Part shown: positions 48,945 to 58,892 of the stretch, in pieces
How the letters are laid out: the number at the start of each line of letters is the position of its first letter
Numbering within the stretch: the first letter of the stretch is position 1
Assembly: GCF_013002705.1 (NCBI RefSeq)
Contig: NZ_JABEND010000006.1
Coordinates: 216,373 to 280,372 of the forward strand
Direction of reading: 5' to 3'
DNA: 64,000 nucleotides
Source of the DNA: Nakamurella aerolata
Lineage (GTDB): Bacteria; Actinomycetota; Actinomycetes; Mycobacteriales; Nakamurellaceae
Program-made: the position numbers and the translations under genes
Notes under the pieces: model-generated
The model's input: the letters and a program-made list of their open reading frames with translations, nothing else
Database searches by the model: none
What the model was told of the DNA's origin: nothing

Positions 48945-50957
48945 TCAGCCCGCCCGGCGAGTCCCGGAGCGGCTGCGCAGGTAGTCGCTCACCACGTACT
49001 CGCCCAGCCGGGTCGGCTCGGGGGCGAAGACCCGGCCGGCGACGCGGCGGGCCAGCGCATCGGTGAACCTGGCCAGCCCGGGGTCGTCGCCGAGCCGGAA
49101 GATGTTGACGGTGGCGCCGAGGCGGGCCACCGCGTCGGCTTCCGCGACGGTGACCCTGATGGTCTGCGGCAGCGGCGGGTAGTCGAAGACCGCCGCGCCG
49201 TCGGGTTCAAGGTGCGCGGTGGGCTCACCGTCGGTCACCACCAAAACGACCGGCTCGGCGTTGGGGTGCCGGCGCAGGTGCCTGGACGCCAACATCAGGG
49301 CGTGCTGCAGGTTGGTGCCCTTCACCCAGTCCGGTTCCGCGGTGGCCAGTTCGTCAATGCTCATCACCCTGGCGGTGCGGTCGAACCCGATGATCTGCAA
49401 CGCATCCGACCGGAATCGGGTGCCGATCAGATGCGCCAACGCCAGCGCGGTGCGCTTCATCGGCGCCCAGCGATCGCCCAACACCATCGAGAACGACAGG
49501 TCGACACACAGCGCCACCGCCGCTGTGGTGCGGCGCTCGGTCTCGGCGGCGACCAGATCGTCCGGCTCCAACGTCACCGTGCCGGACGTCACCGCTGCTC
49601 CGCCGGTGCCCGCCGAGTCGTCGTCGCCGCGCGCGGAAGCGTTGCGCTGCACCGCGTTCTGCACGCTCCGGACGGCATCGATGGGTCGATCGGATCCCAC
49701 CTCCCACGGCAGATATGCCCCGGTGGGCTCGCCGGCGTTGCCGCTGCGCCGATCGTCGTGCGCGCCCTGACCGCTGGCGCCCAGGTCGGTGAAGATGTGC
49801 CGCAACGCGCTCTCGCCCAAGCGCCGCAAGGCTTTCGGCGACAGCGTCAGCTCCTGGCCGTTGCGGCGCAGGTAACCCTGACGCTGCAGTTGCCGCTCCA
49901 GCTCCTGCAGCCGGCGCACATCGCTGGCGGCGGCCGGCGAGAGCTGCCTGGCCAGCGCGTCGACGTCGACGTCGTCCAGGGTGGCGCCCGGATAGTCCTG
50001 TGCCAGTTGGTTTTCCAGCTCGGCGAGATCGGCAAGATCGGAGACAACGCCGACCGCGTCGCCGTAGCCGAGGCCCTGCTCGCCGGATACCCGTTCGCCG
50101 CCAGGTTGCATCATGCCGGGGCGCAGGGCGGTGAGGTTGTCGCTGAGCTGGGCCATTTGCGACGCCAGGTCGACATCGGCGAGCGCCTGCTCGATCAGTT
50201 CGCTGAGCTCGGCCCGTTGTTCGGGGGTCAGCGACGCCATCAGGCGCTGGGTGTCCGCCTGGCGTTTGGCCAGTGCGTCAACCAACTCGTCGACGTTGCG
50301 CGGGTTCTCCGGGAAGAACTCGCCGTGCTTGTCCATGAACTCGGCGAAGTCGCTGCCAACGTCCTCCCGGCGGGCGTGCTTGGCGAGCAGGTTGTTCAAG
50401 TCAGCCAGCATGTTTTGCATGCGCTCCAGCCCCTCGGGGCTGCCGCCCTGCAGCGCCTGCTTCATCCCGGCGAACTGCCGCTGCAGCACCTCGTCACGCA
50501 GGGTGCTGGTGATCGACTGGTACAGCTCCCGAGCCTGCGGCGACTGCCACTGATAGTCGGTCAACGCGCGCATCGCACCTGGCACATCGTCCGGTAGCGC
50601 ATCGAGGGTGAGCTGGGCGAGCGCGGCGTCGTCGGAGTCCTGCTGCCGCAACGCATCCCGCTCGGCGGCGAGTGCCTGGTCGAGCACGGCCCGCGCGGTA
50701 TCCAGCGCACCGGAGAGCTGGCCGCTGCGGCGCAACTCGCGGCGGCGCTTGCTGATCTGTCGGCGCAGCTCGTCCAGCCCTTGGCGGTCTTCGGTGCCGC
50801 GGCGCAACACCTCACGCAGGGCGTCCCGCACGGACGAACCGTTCAGCACCCGCTCGCCGAGCTGGTCGACAGCGGCGGCGACGTCGAACGGCGGCGCCAG
50901 CGGGTCGTCGCCGCCGGTGAAACTGCCGTACCGGTACCGACCGGGAGGGCGAGCCAT
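48945..50957 (-). CDS. VWA-domain protein partnered with an AAA+ ATPase
   Basis: 670 residues. The N-terminal 420 are largely helical and charged, with coiled-coil-like Gln/Arg/Leu patterns; the C-terminal VWA domain carries the MIDAS DLSFS (486-490) plus later KGTNLQ and VTDGEP. With the upstream ATPase (three-base gap) it forms a MoxR/Mg-chelatase-like pair thought to remodel or metallate target complexes. No chelatase substrate genes are nearby, so the target is unknown. Confidence 0.87.
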   Translation of the reverse strand: MARPPGRYRYGSFTGGDDPLAPPFDVAAAVDQLGERVLNGSSVRDALREVLRRGTEDRQGLDELRRQISKRRRELRRSGQLSGALDTARAVLDQALAAERDALRQQDSDDAALAQLTLDALPDDVPGAMRALTDYQWQSPQARELYQSITSTLRDEVLQRQFAGMKQALQGGSPEGLERMQNMLADLNNLLAKHARREDVGSDFAEFMDKHGEFFPENPRNVDELVDALAKRQADTQRLMASLTPEQRAELSELIEQALADVDLASQMAQLSDNLTALRPGMMQPGGERVSGEQGLGYGDAVGVVSDLADLAELENQLAQDYPGATLDDVDVDALARQLSPAAASDVRRLQELERQLQRQGYLRRNGQELTLSPKALRRLGESALRHIFTDLGASGQGAHDDRRSGNAGEPTGAYLPWEVGSDRPIDAVRSVQNAVQRNASARGDDDSAGTGGAAVTSGTVTLEPDDLVAAETERRTTAAVALCVDLSFSMVLGDRWAPMKRTALALAHLIGTRFRSDALQIIGFDRTARVMSIDELATAEPDWVKGTNLQHALMLASRHLRRHPNAEPVVLVVTDGEPTAHLEPDGAAVFDYPPLPQTIRVTVAEADAVARLGATVNIFRLGDDPGLARFTDALARRVAGRVFAPEPTRLGEYVVSDYLRSRSGTRRAG

Positions 50958-50960
50958 CGC

Positions 50961-52403
50961 TCAGCTCCCGTAGATGGTGCTGCCGTCGACGCTGTCCTTG
51001 GACAGCCGTCTGGTCAGGTACATGCCCTCGAGCACGAACTCGACGGCCGCCGCGACCTGCCCGGGCGTCACCGAGTCCTCATCGATCTGCAGCGCCTGCA
51101 GCACCCCGGCCAGGCCGGGCACGGTCCCGAACTGGTCGAGCAGATCCTTTGCGGTGACCAGGTTTCCGGTCTCGACGGTGGCGCCGTCGGCGAACACCGC
51201 GGCGAACCCGGCAAGATCGAGCCCGCGCAGCTGATCGGCGAACACGGCGGCGGTGGCGCGGCGCAGCAGGTGCGCAAGCACCTCGTCCTCGCGATCCTGC
51301 TCGCCCATCTCGAACTCGAGCTTGCCGCGCAACACTCCCAGCACACCGGCCAGATCGCCGATCCGCGCCACCGCAACGTCTTCCCCGGTGAGCGCCGCAC
51401 GGCGGAGCGCCGCGGCCGCGAGCTCTTCGGCGGCGGATACCCCGAACCGGGCGGACACGCCGGAGCGCTGGTCGATCGAGCTCGACTCGCGGAGCAACCC
51501 GACCAACGTAGCGATCACCTGCAGCAGGTGATCGGGAACGTCGGCTGCCAGCTCCGCTTCCTGTTGCAACACCGCCACTTCGGCCTCGGTGTCGAGGGGA
51601 TAGTGGGTGCGGATCTCGGCGCCGAAACGATCCTTCAGCGGGGTGATGATGCGCCCGCGGTTGGTGTAGTCCTCCGGGTTCGCCGATGCCACCACCAGCA
51701 GGTCGAGCGGCAGCGCGAGGTTGTACCCGCGGATCTGGATGTCGCGTTCCTCCAACACGTTGAACAGCCCGACCTGGATGCGCTCGGCCAGATCGGGGAG
51801 CTCGTTGATCCCGAAGATGCCGCGATGCGCGCGGGGCAACAGCCCGTAGTGCACGGTCTCCGGGTCGCCGAGCGAAAGGCCCTGGGCGAGCTTGGTGGGG
51901 TCGACATCGCCGATCAGATCGCCGACGCTGGTGTCCGGAGTGGCCAGCTTCTCGGTGTACCGGCGGCTGCGGTGCACCCATCGAATCGGCGCGGCGTCAC
52001 CGCGCTCGGCCAGAATGCGCTGGGCGGTCGCGGTGATCGGCGCGAACGGGTGTTCGGCAAGTTCGGTGCCGGCCAACGCCGGCGTCCACTCGTCCAACAG
52101 CCCGGCGAGGGTGCGCATCAACCTGGTCTTGCCCTGGCCGCGCTCGCCCAGCAGCACCAGGTCGTGCCCGGCCAGAATGGCCCGTTCGACGGCGGGCACA
52201 ACGGTGTCGGAAAAGCCTTGCAGGCCGGGCAGACTCGGCTCGCCGGCGCGCAGCCGGTGCAGCAGATTCTCGCGCAGTTCGGCCTTGACCGGACGGTAGC
52301 TGTAGCCGGCTTCGCGCAGCTCGCCGACGGTGGTCAGCGACGGCGGCTGGCTGGCATGGCCGGGCTCGGCGCCGGCGGAGCCTTGGGTGCTCGGTGTGGT
52401 CAC
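50961..52403 (-). CDS. AAA+ ATPase of the Mg-chelatase/MoxR type
   Basis: 480 residues. Walker A GERGQGKT (86-93), Walker B-like GIFGINELPDL, then VVASANPEDYTNRGRIITPLKDRFG, which includes the sensor-1 Asn and Arg-finger region of the Mg-chelatase ChlI group. It is immediately upstream of the VWA gene in the same direction, an operon. Likely an ATP-driven chaperone or metal-insertion machine. Confidence 0.9.
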   Translation of the reverse strand: MTTPSTQGSAGAEPGHASQPPSLTTVGELREAGYSYRPVKAELRENLLHRLRAGEPSLPGLQGFSDTVVPAVERAILAGHDLVLLGERGQGKTRLMRTLAGLLDEWTPALAGTELAEHPFAPITATAQRILAERGDAAPIRWVHRSRRYTEKLATPDTSVGDLIGDVDPTKLAQGLSLGDPETVHYGLLPRAHRGIFGINELPDLAERIQVGLFNVLEERDIQIRGYNLALPLDLLVVASANPEDYTNRGRIITPLKDRFGAEIRTHYPLDTEAEVAVLQQEAELAADVPDHLLQVIATLVGLLRESSSIDQRSGVSARFGVSAAEELAAAALRRAALTGEDVAVARIGDLAGVLGVLRGKLEFEMGEQDREDEVLAHLLRRATAAVFADQLRGLDLAGFAAVFADGATVETGNLVTAKDLLDQFGTVPGLAGVLQALQIDEDSVTPGQVAAAVEFVLEGMYLTRRLSKDSVDGSTIYGS

Positions 52404-52535
52404 TTCACCCAGCGTACGAGCGCGGGGCGGCAGGCGGGAAGATCACGTCGGCCGGTTATGCCGAGCGCTGAGCGCGGGATCTGGAGTGCTCGGATCGCCG
52501 AAGACCAGCCCCCGGCTGACCAAACTGTACTCGTT

Positions 52536-52557
52536 TGGCGAATGATACTATTCGTCA
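52536..52557. promoter_or_regulatory. Palindrome over the promoter of the HTH-nucleotidyltransferase gene
   Basis: TGGCGAAT-N6-ATTCGTCA (one mismatch) ends one base before the ATG and covers TACTAT (52546-52551), which is seven bases from the ATG. Likely autoregulatory operator on a leaderless promoter. Confidence 0.65.
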
Positions 52558-52558
52558 T

Positions 52559-53155
52559 ATGAGGACTAAGGCACCAGCGCTGCTCCCGCTGTTCCGTTCG
52601 GAGCTGCAGGCCAAGCTCCTCAGTCGGCTGCTGTTGACGGACGACGAGATCGGGGTGTCGGCTCTGGCGCGTGTCCTCGGCGCTCCGCAGCCGACGGTTC
52701 ATCGGGAGACAGCGCGTCTGGTCGAAGCGGAAATATTGGTTGATCGGTGGGTTGGCCGCATTCGGTTGGTATCGGCGAACCGGGCCAACCCCGCCTACCC
52801 GCCACTGCGGCAATTGCTGACGATTGTGTTCGGTCCGAGTGCACTCCTCACATCCGCTCTCGCCGACGTGGAGGGAATTGAACGTGCCCTGATCTACGGT
52901 TCCTGGGCCGCACGGTCCGCGGGAAAGACGGGGCCACCGCCTCACGACATCGACGTGTTGATAGTTGGCGATCCTGACCCGGAGACCCTGCATGATGCAT
53001 TGACCGGCGTCGAGGAAAGACTTTGTCGCGAGGTCAACTACGTCACCGTATCGCCGGACACCTGGGCGGCCAGGGACTCTGACCCGTTCCTCTCGTCCAT
53101 CGCGGCCGGCCCAGCCGTCGACCTCAAGGAGAGCGATGAACCGATCGGTTACTGA
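52559..53155 (+). CDS. Winged-helix plus minimal nucleotidyltransferase fusion protein
   Basis: 198 residues. The N-terminal ArsR/MarR-like winged helix (SALARVLGAPQPTVHRETARL) is fused to a minimal nucleotidyltransferase domain with GSWAAR and the metal pair HDIDVLIVGD. Such MNT proteins pair with HEPN proteins in toxin-antitoxin-like modules, where the nucleotidyltransferase modifies the HEPN partner. Codon usage is visibly less GC-biased than in neighbours, suggesting acquisition. The partner gene downstream appears truncated. Confidence 0.8.
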   Translation: MRTKAPALLPLFRSELQAKLLSRLLLTDDEIGVSALARVLGAPQPTVHRETARLVEAEILVDRWVGRIRLVSANRANPAYPPLRQLLTIVFGPSALLTSALADVEGIERALIYGSWAARSAGKTGPPPHDIDVLIVGDPDPETLHDALTGVEERLCREVNYVTVSPDTWAARDSDPFLSSIAAGPAVDLKESDEPIGY

Positions 53156-53391
53156 TTGATCAGTGGGGACAGGGCCGCGCCACCGTGCTGGAGTTACTGC
53201 GCGTCAATCACTTGGAGCCAATACCGGCCAACTCGTCACACGTCGAGTTGTTGCTGGAGCGAGCCGCGCTGAATATTGACACCGGGCCTGATGAGCAACC
53301 GTTGGCGCGCTGCGTCGGACGAACCGACGCGGTGCCGTCACTGGCGGGTGCGTCATCTACGGTCGCCGTCAGGCGGCGGAGGTTGAGGTGA
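53152..53391 (+). pseudogene. Possible truncated HEPN-type partner
   Basis: The frame overlapping the previous stop reads DQWGQGRATVLELLRVNHLE, then PANSSHVELLLERAALNID, resembling the N-terminal 45 residues of small HEPN partners of HTH-MNT proteins. It then loses resemblance and ends at 53389-53391 inside the 3' end of the GH78 gene. It has no good start codon. The call rests on remembered family appearance. Confidence 0.45.
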
Positions 53392-56300
53392 AGGTCCAGC
53401 GGCCGCCGCTGACGGTGCTCACCACGAAGCCGCCGCGCAGCACCGGAGCGCTGTGGGTGGCCGGGAGTTCAGAGGTGGCCTGCACATCGGCGAGCGCGGC
53501 GGCCGGCACGTGCACCTCGGCGGTGCAGCCCAGCGGCACCGTCACCCGCAGGGTCAGTCGCGCACCCTGCTGCCGCCAGGACGCGGCCACCTCGCCGCGC
53601 ACCGTGGTCAGCGCGTGTTCGGCGTTGCTCAGCCCGACCCTGGCGTCCGGCCGCACCCGGAAGCGGCGCCAGCCGTCGTCCAGCGGACGCAGCCCTGCGA
53701 CGTTCTGCAACAGCCACTGCACAACGGTGCCCTGGAAGTAGTGGTCGCGGGAGCGTCCGGGCAGCTGCCAGAACTCCCACATGGTGTCTGCGCCGTTGTC
53801 GACCCAGTAGCCCCAGCTCGGGTAGCTGCGCTGGCGAGCAACCGCGGCCGCCAGGTCGGCCCGGCCGAATCGGGTCAGCACCGGCAGAAGTTCGCTGGTG
53901 CCAAGGCATCCGGTGTTGAGGTGGTTGCCGCGGGCGGTGATGTCGGCAACCAGCGACTCGAACACCGGGGTGATGAACTCGTCCGGCGCCAGGTCGAACG
54001 CCAACGGAATCACGTTGTTGGTCTGCCGGTAGCCGGGGTCCTTGCTGGTGCGGTAGTGGCCGGCAGCTCGATCCAGGAACTCCTCGTTCAGCCTGGTGCG
54101 CAACGCTTCCGCGGCAGCACGGTACCGCGCGGCGAGGGCATCGGCGCCGTCAAGACCGGCAATCTCGGCGGACTCTGCGGTGTAACGCAGCGCCCTGTTG
54201 AGGTACGCGGTGGCGGTGAGGCGGGTGTCCTCCGGCGGGTTGCCGCCGGTACCCGGCGAGAGGTAGTCACCGAGCGCCGTCACCGCCAGCCCGTTCTGCA
54301 GCCGGCCCAACTCCCAATCCAGGTAGCGGGTCACCACCGGCAGATGCTGTTGCAGCAGTGCGGTATCGCCGTACCACCGGTGCATCTCACGCAGCAGGAA
54401 CGGGTACACCGTTGTCCACTCCGGGGCCGGCGCCAGTTCGCGGTAGCCCCAACCGCCGCTGGGCACGATCACCGGGAGTTGCCCGGAATCGACCTGGCTG
54501 TCGGCCAGATCGGCCAGCCACTTGGTGAACAGCCGGGGCATCGCCAGCTGTTGCGCCATGGTGGGCGCGCCGACCTGTGCGTCGCCGGTCCACCCGTTCT
54601 TCTCGTACATCGGGGTGTCGGTCGGCAGCGCGTGCAGGTTGTTGTGAATGGTGCGCCGCATCATGGCTTCCAGCCGCTGGTACAGCTCGTCGTCGGCGCT
54701 GAACCTGCCGGCGTCGTCGACGGCCGAGTACACCACCCGCAGCGCGATGTTCTGCGCTGTCGGCGCCTGTCCGGCCGGCAGCCCGGTCAGTTGGGCGTAC
54801 CGGAAGCCGTAGTAGGTGAACTGCGGTTCCCACTCCTCCACGTCGCCGGTGCCTGCGGCGATGAAGCTGCTCTGCTGGCAGCGCCCCGCCGCATTGCCGT
54901 TGCGCGCCACCACGGTTCCGTCGGACGCGAGGGTTTCCCCGTGCACCACCGATACCTCGGTACCGCGCGGCAGCGTCATGCGGAGCCGGGTCCAGCCGGC
55001 GACGGTGCGGCCGAAGTCGACCACCCACACCCCCGGTTTCGGCGAGCGGATGGCCTGCGCCGGCACGGTCTGGATCACCCTGATCGGCTGGCACTCCTGC
55101 GCCACCAGCGCACCGGCGGGCGGGTCGAGGGCGGTGGCGTTCGACCAATCGGCATCGTCGAAAGCCTTGTCGCGCCAACCCTTCGGCTGCAGCCGAGCGT
55201 CGAAGGTCTCGCCCGCGTACATGCTCTCGAACACCACCGGACCGTCGCTGATCCGCCAGGTCGGATCGGTGACCACGCTGGTGCTGCTGCCGTCTCGGTA
55301 CTCGATCACAAGGCGGGCGAGCAGCCGTGGTTCGCCGTGCCAGACGGCACGGTCCCAGTTCCAGGCGTTGGGCGGGGTGACGAGCCCGAAGAATCCGCGC
55401 CCCACCTCGGCACCGATGCTGTTGGTACCGGCCGAGATCAGCGCGGTGACGTCGTGCACCACGTACTGGACCGTCTGGTTGTAGGCGGTGAACCCCGGGT
55501 CGAGAACGTGGTCGCCCACCCGCTTTCCGTTGATCCAGCACACGGCGTAGCCGCCGGCGGCGAGGTACAGCCGCGCGGCGGACACCTGCTTGCCGGCGCT
55601 GGTCGTGAAGTTCTTGCGGAGCAGCGGGGCGGGCTTGGCGGGCAGTTCGATGCGCACCGATGATCCCCACGGTCCCTGCCCGTACGGTGCGAGCGGCTGC
55701 GCCGCTGCCCAGCCGGCATCGTCGAAACCTGGTTGCTGCCAACCGGTCGGGGCGTTCTGGGTGATCCGCCAGGTTCCGTCGGTGAGCAGCTGCAGCTCGC
55801 CGTCCGCTGTGCGGATCACCAGCTTGCCCAACAGCCCGCCGGGGTTGATGCTGGCGCCGGTGCCGTTGGTGACCTCGGCCGCCACCGTCAACGAACCGCC
55901 GACCGCGGCGCGGGCCTGCTCGGTGACGTCGACGGTTTCTGCGGTGCGCCAGCCGTCGGTGACGTTGGGCGAGCTGAGGATCCGCCCCCCGTCGAGATAG
56001 GCGGTGTAGTAGTCGTCCGCGGTCAACACCAGGTAGGCGCTGCTGACGGTGGTGCCGGCCGGAACGGCAAGGGCGCCGCGGAGTTGATAGGTGCCGGACG
56101 GGCCGCCGTTGGCGGTGGAACCCGGCGTCCAGATCCAGTTCGCGCCGTCGAGGGTGCGGTCGTCGGTGGTCGGCGGCTGGTTGCCGATCCACTGCGCGCC
56201 GGCCCAGCCATCGTCCAACAAACCGGTTTCGAACCAGCTCGCCGACGACCACGGCCCGACGCGACCATTCGCCCTGGCCCGGACCCGCCAGTGATATCGC

Positions 56301-56734
56301 TTGCGCGGCAACAGTTCCGGCCCGCCGTACCGGACGTCCAGCGCGTCACCACTCACCAGACCGGAGTCCCAGACGTCGGCGTTGCCGCGGAGCAGCAGCG
56401 CGGCGGCGCTGGCCACCTGCACCTGGTAGCCGTCGGGTTCCGTTCCCAGCTGACGCAACCACCAGTGCAGCAACGGACGCCGGGTGTCGGTACCGAGCAA
56501 CTGGGGGGCGTAGTTGACGCTGGTGCCCTGCACCACCGGAGCGGCTCCGGAGGCGGCTGGCGCGGCCAGCGCGGTGCCGGCCGGCGCCGATCCCGCCGAC
56601 GCCTGGCCCGGCAGCGCGGAGCTCAGCGCAGCCGCGCCGGCCATGCCGACGGCCAAGCTGCCACCCCTGATCACGGTGCGGCGGTTGAGGCCGGACCTGC
56701 CGGGCTGATCGGACGGTGTCGGCATCGTTGCCAT
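53369..56734 (-). CDS. Secreted alpha-L-rhamnosidase, GH78
   Basis: 1121 residues. Twin-arginine-type signal (NRRTVIRGG, then a hydrophobic core ending near SAGSA). The N-terminal beta-domain (SVNYAPQLLGTDTRRPLLHW; YHWRVRARANGRVGPWS), rhamnosidase N domain and (alpha/alpha)6 catalytic domain are in family order; the general-acid motif is in YEKNGWTGDAQ, with TMWEFW in the barrel and a C-terminal beta sandwich. It removes alpha-L-rhamnose from plant glycosides or polysaccharides. AAGGAG lies six bases before ATG 56734. Confidence 0.92.
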   Translation of the reverse strand: MATMPTPSDQPGRSGLNRRTVIRGGSLAVGMAGAAALSSALPGQASAGSAPAGTALAAPAASGAAPVVQGTSVNYAPQLLGTDTRRPLLHWWLRQLGTEPDGYQVQVASAAALLLRGNADVWDSGLVSGDALDVRYGGPELLPRKRYHWRVRARANGRVGPWSSASWFETGLLDDGWAGAQWIGNQPPTTDDRTLDGANWIWTPGSTANGGPSGTYQLRGALAVPAGTTVSSAYLVLTADDYYTAYLDGGRILSSPNVTDGWRTAETVDVTEQARAAVGGSLTVAAEVTNGTGASINPGGLLGKLVIRTADGELQLLTDGTWRITQNAPTGWQQPGFDDAGWAAAQPLAPYGQGPWGSSVRIELPAKPAPLLRKNFTTSAGKQVSAARLYLAAGGYAVCWINGKRVGDHVLDPGFTAYNQTVQYVVHDVTALISAGTNSIGAEVGRGFFGLVTPPNAWNWDRAVWHGEPRLLARLVIEYRDGSSTSVVTDPTWRISDGPVVFESMYAGETFDARLQPKGWRDKAFDDADWSNATALDPPAGALVAQECQPIRVIQTVPAQAIRSPKPGVWVVDFGRTVAGWTRLRMTLPRGTEVSVVHGETLASDGTVVARNGNAAGRCQQSSFIAAGTGDVEEWEPQFTYYGFRYAQLTGLPAGQAPTAQNIALRVVYSAVDDAGRFSADDELYQRLEAMMRRTIHNNLHALPTDTPMYEKNGWTGDAQVGAPTMAQQLAMPRLFTKWLADLADSQVDSGQLPVIVPSGGWGYRELAPAPEWTTVYPFLLREMHRWYGDTALLQQHLPVVTRYLDWELGRLQNGLAVTALGDYLSPGTGGNPPEDTRLTATAYLNRALRYTAESAEIAGLDGADALAARYRAAAEALRTRLNEEFLDRAAGHYRTSKDPGYRQTNNVIPLAFDLAPDEFITPVFESLVADITARGNHLNTGCLGTSELLPVLTRFGRADLAAAVARQRSYPSWGYWVDNGADTMWEFWQLPGRSRDHYFQGTVVQWLLQNVAGLRPLDDGWRRFRVRPDARVGLSNAEHALTTVRGEVAASWRQQGARLTLRVTVPLGCTAEVHVPAAALADVQATSELPATHSAPVLRGGFVVSTVSGGRWTFTSTSAA

Positions 56735-57094
56735 AGGTAGCTCCTTCGCTGACCGATGGCTACCGACCGTAGGTGGGGCCCGCTGGCCTGACAATGGTTC
56801 CGGCCGAAGCGAAGCTCGGCGACTGTCACTTCGAAACCGCTGGCCTGTCGATCGCATCGACCAGATCGACCGATGCCCGATTCGCTGCGGCTGCGGGTCT
56901 TTCGTCCCGGCCTTGTGCCGCACTGCGGATGGCGCGCCATGCGCGCTGGTGATGATTGCTGCTCCTTGCCGCTGCGCTCTGCTCCTTGCCGCCGCGCTCC
57001 CGCCGGCAACTGCACCCGGAGCGCTACCGTTGGTGGCGATCTCGACAGCACGGGGCGACCGTCGTCCAGCCGCCTATCGCAGGGAGGGCATCGG
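56735..57094. other. 360-bp divergent intergenic region
   Basis: Lies between the GH78 and pirin genes. Two copies of a TGCTCCTTGCCGC-type sequence about 27 bases apart (near 56960-57000) are the only structure seen. No ORF or RNA is recognised. Confidence 0.4.
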
Positions 57095-58114
57095 ATGAGC
57101 AACCTGGAAGTGTCGCCACCGGAGCTGGATGGCGTGGCCGAGCGGCCCGGCGATGCCGAGCTGATCGTCCCGCGGGAGGTGCCGCTGGGTGGGCCGCGAG
57201 CCATGACGGTCCACCGGACGCTGCCGGGCAAGGAACGCTCGTTCGTCGGCGCGTGGTGCTTTGTCGATCACTACGGGCCGGACGACGTGGCGCGCAGCGG
57301 CGGTATGCAGGTGCCGGGGCATCCGCACACCGGGCTGCAGACGGTGTCGTGGTTGTTCGACGGCGTCATCGAGCACCGCGACACCACCGGCGCGCATGCC
57401 ATGCGCCCCGGCGAGGTGAACCTGATGACGGCCGGGGCCGGCATCGCGCACTCCGAGTTCTCCACCGCCGACACCACCACGCTGCACGGTGTGCAGCTCT
57501 GGGTGGCACTGCCGGATGCCGCCCGGTTCACCGCTGCAGGGTTTGAACACTTTGTGCCGCAGCCGGTCTCGGTGGACGGCGCCGTTGTGCTGGTGTTCGT
57601 CGGGGAGCTGGCAGGGCAGCGCTCGCCGGTGACGACGTACACGCCGCTACTCGGTGCCGAGCTGCGGCTGCCGCCGGACTCGGCGTTGCGGCTGCCGGTG
57701 AACCGCGGCTTCGAGCACGGACTGCTGGTTGACTCCGGCACGGTGACAGCCAACGGCACGGTGATCGCCAACGGCACGGTGATCGCCAACGGCAGCACCG
57801 CGGCGCGCGGCGAACTCCTGGTGCAACCGGCCGGCAGACCGGAGTTGTTGCTGCGCAGTGGATCTGAGCCAGCGCGGGTGCTGCTGCTCGGCGGCGAGCC
57901 GTTCACCGAAGAGATCGTGATGTGGTGGAACTTCATCGGTCGCAGTCACGACGGGGTGGTCGAGTTCCGTCGCGAATGGCAGGACGCGCATCACGACCCC
58001 ACCACCGTCGGCCGATTCGGCCGGTTCCCCGATGCCGGGGAGACGACCCTGCCGGCGCCGGACATGCCGACCAGTCGGCTGCGCTCCCGGCGAAACCGTC
58101 GTGCCGACAGTTGA
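57095..58114 (+). CDS. Pirin family protein
   Basis: 339 residues, bicupin. N-terminal cupin with metal ligands in HPHTGLQTVSW, a further His in EHRDTTG and HSEFS, the pirin pattern. The C-terminal cupin has an insertion of NGTVIA repeats (18-base units near 57745-57800) and a longer tail than usual. Pirins are iron-binding, with quercetinase or redox-sensing roles reported. AGGGAGG precedes ATG 57095. Confidence 0.9.
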   Translation: MSNLEVSPPELDGVAERPGDAELIVPREVPLGGPRAMTVHRTLPGKERSFVGAWCFVDHYGPDDVARSGGMQVPGHPHTGLQTVSWLFDGVIEHRDTTGAHAMRPGEVNLMTAGAGIAHSEFSTADTTTLHGVQLWVALPDAARFTAAGFEHFVPQPVSVDGAVVLVFVGELAGQRSPVTTYTPLLGAELRLPPDSALRLPVNRGFEHGLLVDSGTVTANGTVIANGTVIANGSTAARGELLVQPAGRPELLLRSGSEPARVLLLGGEPFTEEIVMWWNFIGRSHDGVVEFRREWQDAHHDPTTVGRFGRFPDAGETTLPAPDMPTSRLRSRRNRRADS

Positions 58115-58189
58115 CCCGCGGGGCAGCAATACCGGCGGTACAACGGGCACCCGGTGGCACCGGCGCGCGGTTCCCGCCATAGTGGAGCC

Positions 58190-58558
58190 ATGACCGACAC
58201 CGACCCGTCAGAGCAGAGCCCGGCGCCGGGACAGCCGGAAGTCCGCCACAACGACGCCGAACACCGCTACGAGGTGCTGGTCGACGGCGCGCTGGCCGGG
58301 CTGACCGCCTATACCGATTCCGACGGCCGGCGGATCTTCTTCCACACCGAGGTGGACGACGCCTATGCCGGTCGGGGGTTGGCGGCGGTGCTGGTGTCGA
58401 CGGCGCTCGCCGAGACCAAGGCCGCCGGGCTGCGGATCGTCCCGGTATGTCCCTACGTTGCCAAGTACGTCACCAGGCACCACGAGGTCGACGACGTGCT
58501 CGACCCGGTGACACCCGAAGCGCTGCAAGCGGTTCGCGCCGCCGTCGGCCAAGCCTGA
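58190..58558 (+). CDS. GNAT-type N-acetyltransferase (YjdJ/CG family)
   Basis: 122 residues. Small acetyltransferase with YEVLVDGALAGLTAY, FFHTEVDDAYAGRGLAAVLV (acetyl-CoA loop) and a PVCPYVAKYV end, matching the short YjdJ-like group. Target unknown. CATAGT lies six bases before ATG 58190, consistent with a leaderless start. The next small gene begins nine bases after its stop. Confidence 0.88.
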   Translation: MTDTDPSEQSPAPGQPEVRHNDAEHRYEVLVDGALAGLTAYTDSDGRRIFFHTEVDDAYAGRGLAAVLVSTALAETKAAGLRIVPVCPYVAKYVTRHHEVDDVLDPVTPEALQAVRAAVGQA

Positions 58559-58567
58559 GGAGCCAGC

Positions 58568-58834
58568 ATGACCAGCCCCGACCTGTCCGTCATTGAGATC
58601 GGCGTCAACGAAATCAGCGGTCGCGCGCCGCATCAGGACGCCGAACGCTACGAACGCGACCTGGCCGCACTGCAGGCCTGGCAGCAGGAGCTGCTGGAGG
58701 CCGTGGAACGCGACGGTGACGCCGCACCAGCCCGTCCGCTGCTCGACAGGGTGAACAACACCATCGACGTCACCACCCGGCGCCGGGAGTCCGCCTTGGA
58801 GCGGGATCAGCAGAGCGGATCGTCAGCTCAGTAG
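58568..58834 (+). CDS. Small hypothetical charged protein
   Basis: 88 residues, mostly helical and acidic/polar (AERYERDLAALQAWQQELLE). GAGGAG lies upstream of ATG 58568, and the gene follows the acetyltransferase by nine bases, so they form an operon. No family recognised. Confidence 0.7.
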   Translation: MTSPDLSVIEIGVNEISGRAPHQDAERYERDLAALQAWQQELLEAVERDGDAAPARPLLDRVNNTIDVTTRRRESALERDQQSGSSAQ

Positions 58835-58892
58835 CCGGCGCCTGAGCGCCCGGTCGCGGCCGCCGCTCGGCCCGGTAGCCGCCGCTGGGCCG

